Source of the DNA: Primula veris
Taxonomy: Eukaryota; Streptophyta; Magnoliopsida; Ericales; Primulaceae
DNA length: 64,000 nt
Direction of reading: 5' to 3'
Assembly: GCA_963682055.1 (NCBI GenBank)
Contig: OY821743.1
Coordinates: 35,388,702-35,452,701 of the forward strand
Shown: positions 59,901 to 64,000 of the stretch, piece by piece
Position numbering within the stretch: the stretch's first letter is position 1
Layout of the letters: each line of letters starts with the position of its first letter
Made by a program: the position numbers and the translations under genes
The notes under the pieces: generated by a model
Told to the model about the DNA's origin: nothing
Seen by the model: the letters and a program-made list of their open reading frames with translations, nothing else
Database searches by the model: none

Positions 59901-62900
59901 AACCTAGATTTTCTCACAACCTTAAAAAAATCAGCTCATTTGTCTAGAAGCTGCAACCAAGCAAGCCCTGTATTCAGACTAAGAGCATGCATTTCTTTTC
60001 TACTGTTAAAAGTGCTAAAAAGAAAAATAAACTCACCTTGCCAAATTGCATTGATATTCTAGATTCAAGATCATCTAGCAATATTCGTACAAAGCCTGCG
60101 GCATCAGCTTTCTGACCAGAGATATAGCGCTCCGTAATCCCATGCATAGATATGCAACGCAAAGGATCAATTTTGTATGCCCAGTCTACTACAGCATAAA
60201 AATCTTCCTGAAAATGTCACATTAGATGTTAAGAACAGAGGTTTCTACGCTAATTTGAGATCATCCGATGTGAGTGAGTTACATTTAAGAAGCCTAGTAT
60301 GCTACAGTAGGTAATACGCAACAGTAAAGTATAAAGAAGTCATTTAAACAGAGTTAAGATATGCACTACATCTCTCAGATCAATCTGCACCTATTACAAG
60401 AAAAGACCTTGACAAAAGTTAATTAGATCTGATCCTAGTTTAGGTGTAGTGGGAGCTACTGTAGCCTACTGACCAGGGAATAAACGATTACATAACAAAA
60501 AGGTGTATATAATATACACACACATTAGCCGTCACGCACAAGCATTGTGTGCGATTTGAGAAAGTTATTTGCAGAAGTATTCAACAATTTGTGGAGACAT
60601 CAATTTATGAAATAAATAGTAAGAGAAATTGAACCTCAATGATGAAAAGGAGTAAATATTCAGAGGGAGTAAATTCGATAGTGAGAAGTTATTTAGAAAG
60701 ACGGGTAGTGGGGTGGTCTACTGTGTGGGCTATTTGGTTTAAATCGAATTATCTATATTGCCACAAGTAAGGGCTTTAAATTAAATACTATCATGGGTAA
60801 TTTAGGTAATCTACAATTAGAGGCTTCCAAGACAGTAACCGCTAAAAGACTTCACATATTCAAATGGAGAAGGGTAGAAGCAAGCCATTAAGTTGTTCAT
60901 CTATTTCATGATGACTTGTCTTGGAGAAATTTGTTATCAAGTAACAATATTGAACAAGCAAATTGACTCAAACATTATGGACGACGGTCAAATTGCACAT
61001 TTAAATCATGTTTAGTGCAGACATTACTTGTATTCCGTCAAGCAATTCCTGAAGGGATTCATTTAGAGCATCTAGTTCTCCCATATTCCCCCCTACAAAT
61101 TAAACAACCAATGATCAAAACATTCAAGAGACAGAAAGATACAGTTATCTTTTCATATCCTAGTACCTCTGATACTTTTTGTTCTTTAAATTGAGTTTAA
61201 CGGATAGCTTTGTAATTTACCAGCTTTATTGTCGTCTTCGTCGATATCCATGATACCCAGATCGTCATCATTATCATTAGATCCACTTTTATTAGCTCCT
61301 CCAGGTGGTACAAGTGCAGGTACTTCAAAGCACATAAAATGAGCGAAGAAAGAACTCTGCATTTAGAATAATAACATATTAAAGTTCAAACAGAAAACAA
61401 GTCATTTTAGTGTGGTTATGTTTGTTTGACCAAAAGAAAGATGAACTTGATTGAAGGATGTCCAAAATGGCTCTTATATTCTTTCTCTCTGGATTGGAAG
61501 AACTGTAATCTTTTAGGGTGGTGAAATACAACAACAAAATATCATACTTATACATCAAATTTCGATCCCCATAGTTTCAATTGCAACACTATTGTCCACA
61601 TACTCTTCATGGAATTTCTGTTTGGTCCTCGTATTTTGCAATGGAAATGCTTACTTAAGACAGTGTACACAAGTGGTCCCCATGTGTAACACTCAAAAGG
61701 ACCATTGGGTGTGACTGACTAAGCAATACAGTTGTAATTGAAATTATGGAGACCATTGGTGCAACTTTTTTAACATGACGACCAATAATGTTGCAACTGA
61801 AACTACTGGGACCAAACCAAAATTTCTCTCCAAGTATGGGGACCACTGCAGTAATTCGCTCGTAATTTGAGTTTTTCCCTAAATATTTGGAAATGTGAGT
61901 TCTAGAGAAATATTACTCCACTCGTTCCTTAATATTGGTCAGCAATTCCACTTGGAAATGTAACTTTTTTTCAATTTAACATGTTTACTCTTTGACCTTA
62001 GTAAAAAAAAGGCCGAACCCGCTGCTAAAGCTCCCGCTATGCGATCCGAGGAGGAGTCGGGCCACTTTAGGCCTAATGTAGACAGCCTTTGGCTGCTTCC
62101 ACAACTCAACCCCGTGACCTCCAGGTCACATGGCAACAACTTTACCGTTGCGTGAAGGCTCGCCCACCTTAAACAATTCAATATAAGATTCCATCCAAGG
62201 GGAAAATTTGTAAATGCACGAAAAACAATGTAATCACTGATTTTCCCACATTTAATATCGGAGGGAAACATTAGTACTTTACTTGTTTCAATAGTTTTTT
62301 GTTAAATATCTATCTGAGTGTACATCAGTGTTTCAAAAGGCGGCCTAGGCGGTGATAAGACGCTAGGTGGGGACTAGGCGCCTAGGCATTAGGCGGACCT
62401 AGGCAGGAAAAAATCGGTCTAGACAGGAAAAAGGCGGCCAATTAGGCGCCGGCCGGACCCTTTCCGCCTAGATCCCACCTAGCGCCTTTGAAACCTTGGT
62501 GTACATTGTCAAAAACGATGAACAAAGTTAGCGATAAATATATAAAGAAAATACGGAGTCAGAGTTTCAACATTTGAACAAAAGGTTTGGTCAAGAACCT
62601 CATCTACAAGGAGTGGGATGAAAATGGTAAGCATTTTAGCATATGCTTCTGAAACTGTAGAGGTATCTGTATTGTTTGCATTTTGATTGGAACCCGTGGA
62701 ACCTTCCAGCCACACAGTTGGGTTTCTAGACGCTTTTGTGCTGGCACGAAGCTCATTTGCAAATTCACGAGCCTGTAAATCTAAAACCCATTAATTAAAA
62801 GATAAAAAGAATGATTTTTCCCCTCAAATTACAACTTAGACACTAATCCACACAAAACCCAACAATCGGTATACCAACCCATCTAAATTCAGAAGTGTTT

Positions 62901-63604
62901 GAAAGTTTAAATTAAAAGTTGAAATACTAATTGTCAAATTTCATGCAAACTGGGTCCTAGTAAGCCAACACATTTTAACAATCGGTGCATAACATTTGTT
63001 TTTAAGTTAATATGTAGCCGGTGTACTAATAATTGTTCCATTACATATACTGACCAATAAACCCTAGACGTGAAAACTTATGACCAATAAGACAATTTTC
63101 ACACAGTAAATGCCAACACAAAAGAAGGTTACATTTTATACCTCTCGACGTAGTAACAGGTTAAGCGAGCTACAATAAGCTTTTCTTAACGAACCCAAGC
63201 AATTCTTGTCGAGGCTCTAGAATAAACAAAAACACGAAAGCGTCCAGATAAGAACAAACATCAAATTAAGAAGATTAAGAATAGTTATGAATTTTATGAA
63301 TGTGTAATATTACCTTTAAGTGTTGCAAAAGACGAGCATACGTTCTGCATTTGTAGCGAAGATCAGCATGGTCGGGCCTTTTTAATTGTCCCCTCTTTTA
63401 AAATCCAATAAGGAAATTAGGATTGTCACGGTAAATAAATAATCAATTTCAAGATTAAAACAATGTCAAGTGTACCTGAGAGAAGTAACTTTTATCACTT
63501 ATCATGAAATCCACCAAACTAGCAAAGTAATTCTTTAAAAAATCGGATGCTCTCCGAACAAAAGTAGACTTTAGTTTTTCAAATTCCGCCCGCCTCTCTT
63601 TAAC
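56996..63604 (-). CDS. SEC3: Exocyst complex subunit SEC3, C-terminal 511 residues (5' part beyond window)
   Basis: SEC3 is a subunit of the octameric exocyst, which tethers secretory vesicles to the plasma membrane for polarised secretion. Fifteen exons on the minus strand: 63604-63476, 63394-63314, 63216-63142, 62772-62599, 61356-61221, 61092-61028, 60207-60037, 59694-59615, 59094-59013, 58913-58816, 58669-58561, 58463-58395, 58208-58143, 57982-57893 and 57106-56996. All have GT..AG borders and join in phase to 1536 nt. Matches to plant SEC3 run throughout: [71 protein letters not shown], an acidic linker [65 protein letters not shown] and the C-terminus EMGDLLASM*. The family is near 890 residues, so about 370 N-terminal residues, including the membrane-binding part, lie outside. 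No defect was seen in these exons. Confidence 0.95.
59761..59968. mobile_element. MITE in SEC3 intron
   Basis: The left end GCCTTGTTCGGTTGCAGCTT and the right end, inverted GGGCTTGCTTGGTTGCAGCTT, are terminal inverted repeats of about 20 bp. The inner words TTTTTGGCCTGAAAAAAGCT and similar also appear in the relic at 1380-1540. The superfamily is uncertain because no clear target duplication was found. Confidence 0.65.
61564..61813. mobile_element. Inverted-repeat element in SEC3 intron
   Basis: 61564-61594 (GATCCCCATAGTTTCAATTG then CAACACTATTG) is inverted at 61783-61813 (CAATAATGTTG then CAACTGAAACTACTGGGACC) with five mismatches in 31. The inside repeats GGGGACCA/TGGTCCCCAT words. It is a probable foldback MITE; boundaries are approximate. 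Confidence 0.6.
62001..62165 (-). mobile_element. Au-type SINE in SEC3 intron, with 6-bp target duplication
   Basis: The minus strand carries the landmarks of the plant Au SINE: AACGGTAAAGTTGTTGCCAT, GTGACCTGGAGGTCACGGG with a box-B-like GGTTGAGTTGTGG, GGAAGCAGCC, GGCTGTCTACATTAGGCC, CGCATAGCGGGAGCTTTAGC, and GGGTTCGGCC followed by a T-run at the 3' end. ACCTTA flanks it on both sides (61995-62000 and 62166-62171). Full-length apart from point changes. Confidence 0.85.
62326..62498. mobile_element. hAT-type MITE made of GCCTAGGCG words, in SEC3 intron
   Basis: A 173-bp element flanked by a perfect 8-bp repeat GTGTACAT (62318-62325 and 62499-62506). The ends are CAGTGTTTCAAAAGGCG and, inverted, CAAGGTTTCAAAGGCGC. 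The interior is a GC-rich array of GGCGCCTAGGCG-type words with strong self-complementarity. Confidence 0.88.
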
Positions 63605-64000
63605 CTGTTACAAAAATTGTATACCAATTCAAACATGCATAGAACAGCAACTTTCTTGAAATAAAGCTTGATTTACAAATAGCAATAAGGAGTTTGCATA
63701 CATGTATATAACATGCATACGTGAGTAAACTTCAACAACAAAGTCGGTTTAATTAAGAAATTCAAAATCTCCGTCCTAGAGATATATATCTACATACACA
63801 CATCTATTTATTTGTTTACATATATGCTTATGTAAGTTTAAAGAATGCATGTATACACAAATATACGTTCAAAAGATGTTCTGGAAAGATTTATGTTAAT
63901 TATAAGCATCCCCAAACACATCATCTCGGGTATCACTGAAAAAAGATAAATAAATACATACAGCTCGCAAATTTGTTTAATCTAAGAATATGAAATAGAT
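63605..64000 (-). other. SEC3 intron; possible preceding exon end at right edge
   Basis: On the minus strand, ACAAATTTGCGAGCT|GTATGT (exon end 63962) would encode TNLRA, like the NMRA that precedes the next exon in plant SEC3. However, the codon just upstream in that frame is TAA (63979-63977). Either the resemblance is chance or this exon is damaged. Confidence 0.25.

Noticed and set aside
1..64000. A biosynthetic gene cluster
   Set aside because: Only two pathway enzymes are present, in different hormone pathways, separated by a transcription factor, a WD40 gene and long repeat-rich DNA. There are no terpene synthases, transferases or transporters.

Overview
The window is nuclear DNA from a flowering plant, most likely a eudicot. 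It is AT-rich and gene-sparse. The genes have introns with GT..AG borders, the proteins are plant-specific (KANADI, CYP74, CYP701), and the spaces between genes hold plant transposon families. Protein similarity recalled from memory fits an asterid, perhaps Asteraceae-like, but the sequence alone does not settle this. All splice models below were built by hand from reading frames, border dinucleotides and family knowledge.

Layout. 1-3.6 kb: the first four coding exons of an ent-kaurene oxidase (CYP701A, gibberellin synthesis) on the minus strand; the rest is not found inside the window. 3.6-23.5 kb: a long gene-poor stretch with one nuclear tRNA-Ala(UGC) gene and a cluster of five mobile elements with readable boundaries at 15.2-19.6 kb (a terminal-inverted-repeat MITE, a Mutator-like MITE, a second MITE, a hAT-type element and two likely solo LTRs). 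23.5-27.7 kb: a KANADI4/ABERRANT TESTA SHAPE-type GARP transcription factor, plus strand, six coding exons. 29.8-30.4 kb: a decayed LINE RNase H end. 30.9-34.2 kb: a seven-bladed WD40 protein of the JINGUBANG group, minus strand. 34.7-38.0 kb: a CACTA-like foldback element and a 0.9-kb tandem duplication. 39.4-39.7 kb: a small protein of unknown function, plus strand, with 164-bp tandem repeats downstream. 40.7-43.9 kb: an allene oxide synthase (CYP74A, jasmonate synthesis), minus strand, three coding exons. 49.8-51.9 kb: a satellite-like array with a 460-bp higher-order period, ending at the promoter of the next gene. 52.0-55.2 kb: cytosolic ribosomal stalk protein P2, plus strand. 57.0-63.6 kb and beyond: the C-terminal 511 residues of exocyst subunit SEC3, minus strand, 15 exons, with several small transposons in its introns.

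The genes do not form one pathway or operon. Kaurene oxidase and allene oxide synthase are both hormone-synthesis P450s, but they lie about 37 kb apart with unrelated genes between them. The most informative arrangement is conserved linkage: as I recall, KAN4/ATS and AOS are near neighbours in Arabidopsis (At5g42630 and At5g42650), and a JINGUBANG-type WD40 gene lies near the SEC3 pair (At1g47610 and At1g47550/60). The window may therefore keep an ancestral block that is split between two Arabidopsis locations. I found no convincing new biochemical system. The strongest unexplained structures are the higher-order satellite with two dyads per unit beside the P2 promoter, the near-perfect 60-bp-arm hairpin at the left edge, and the conserved-looking small protein at 39.4 kb.
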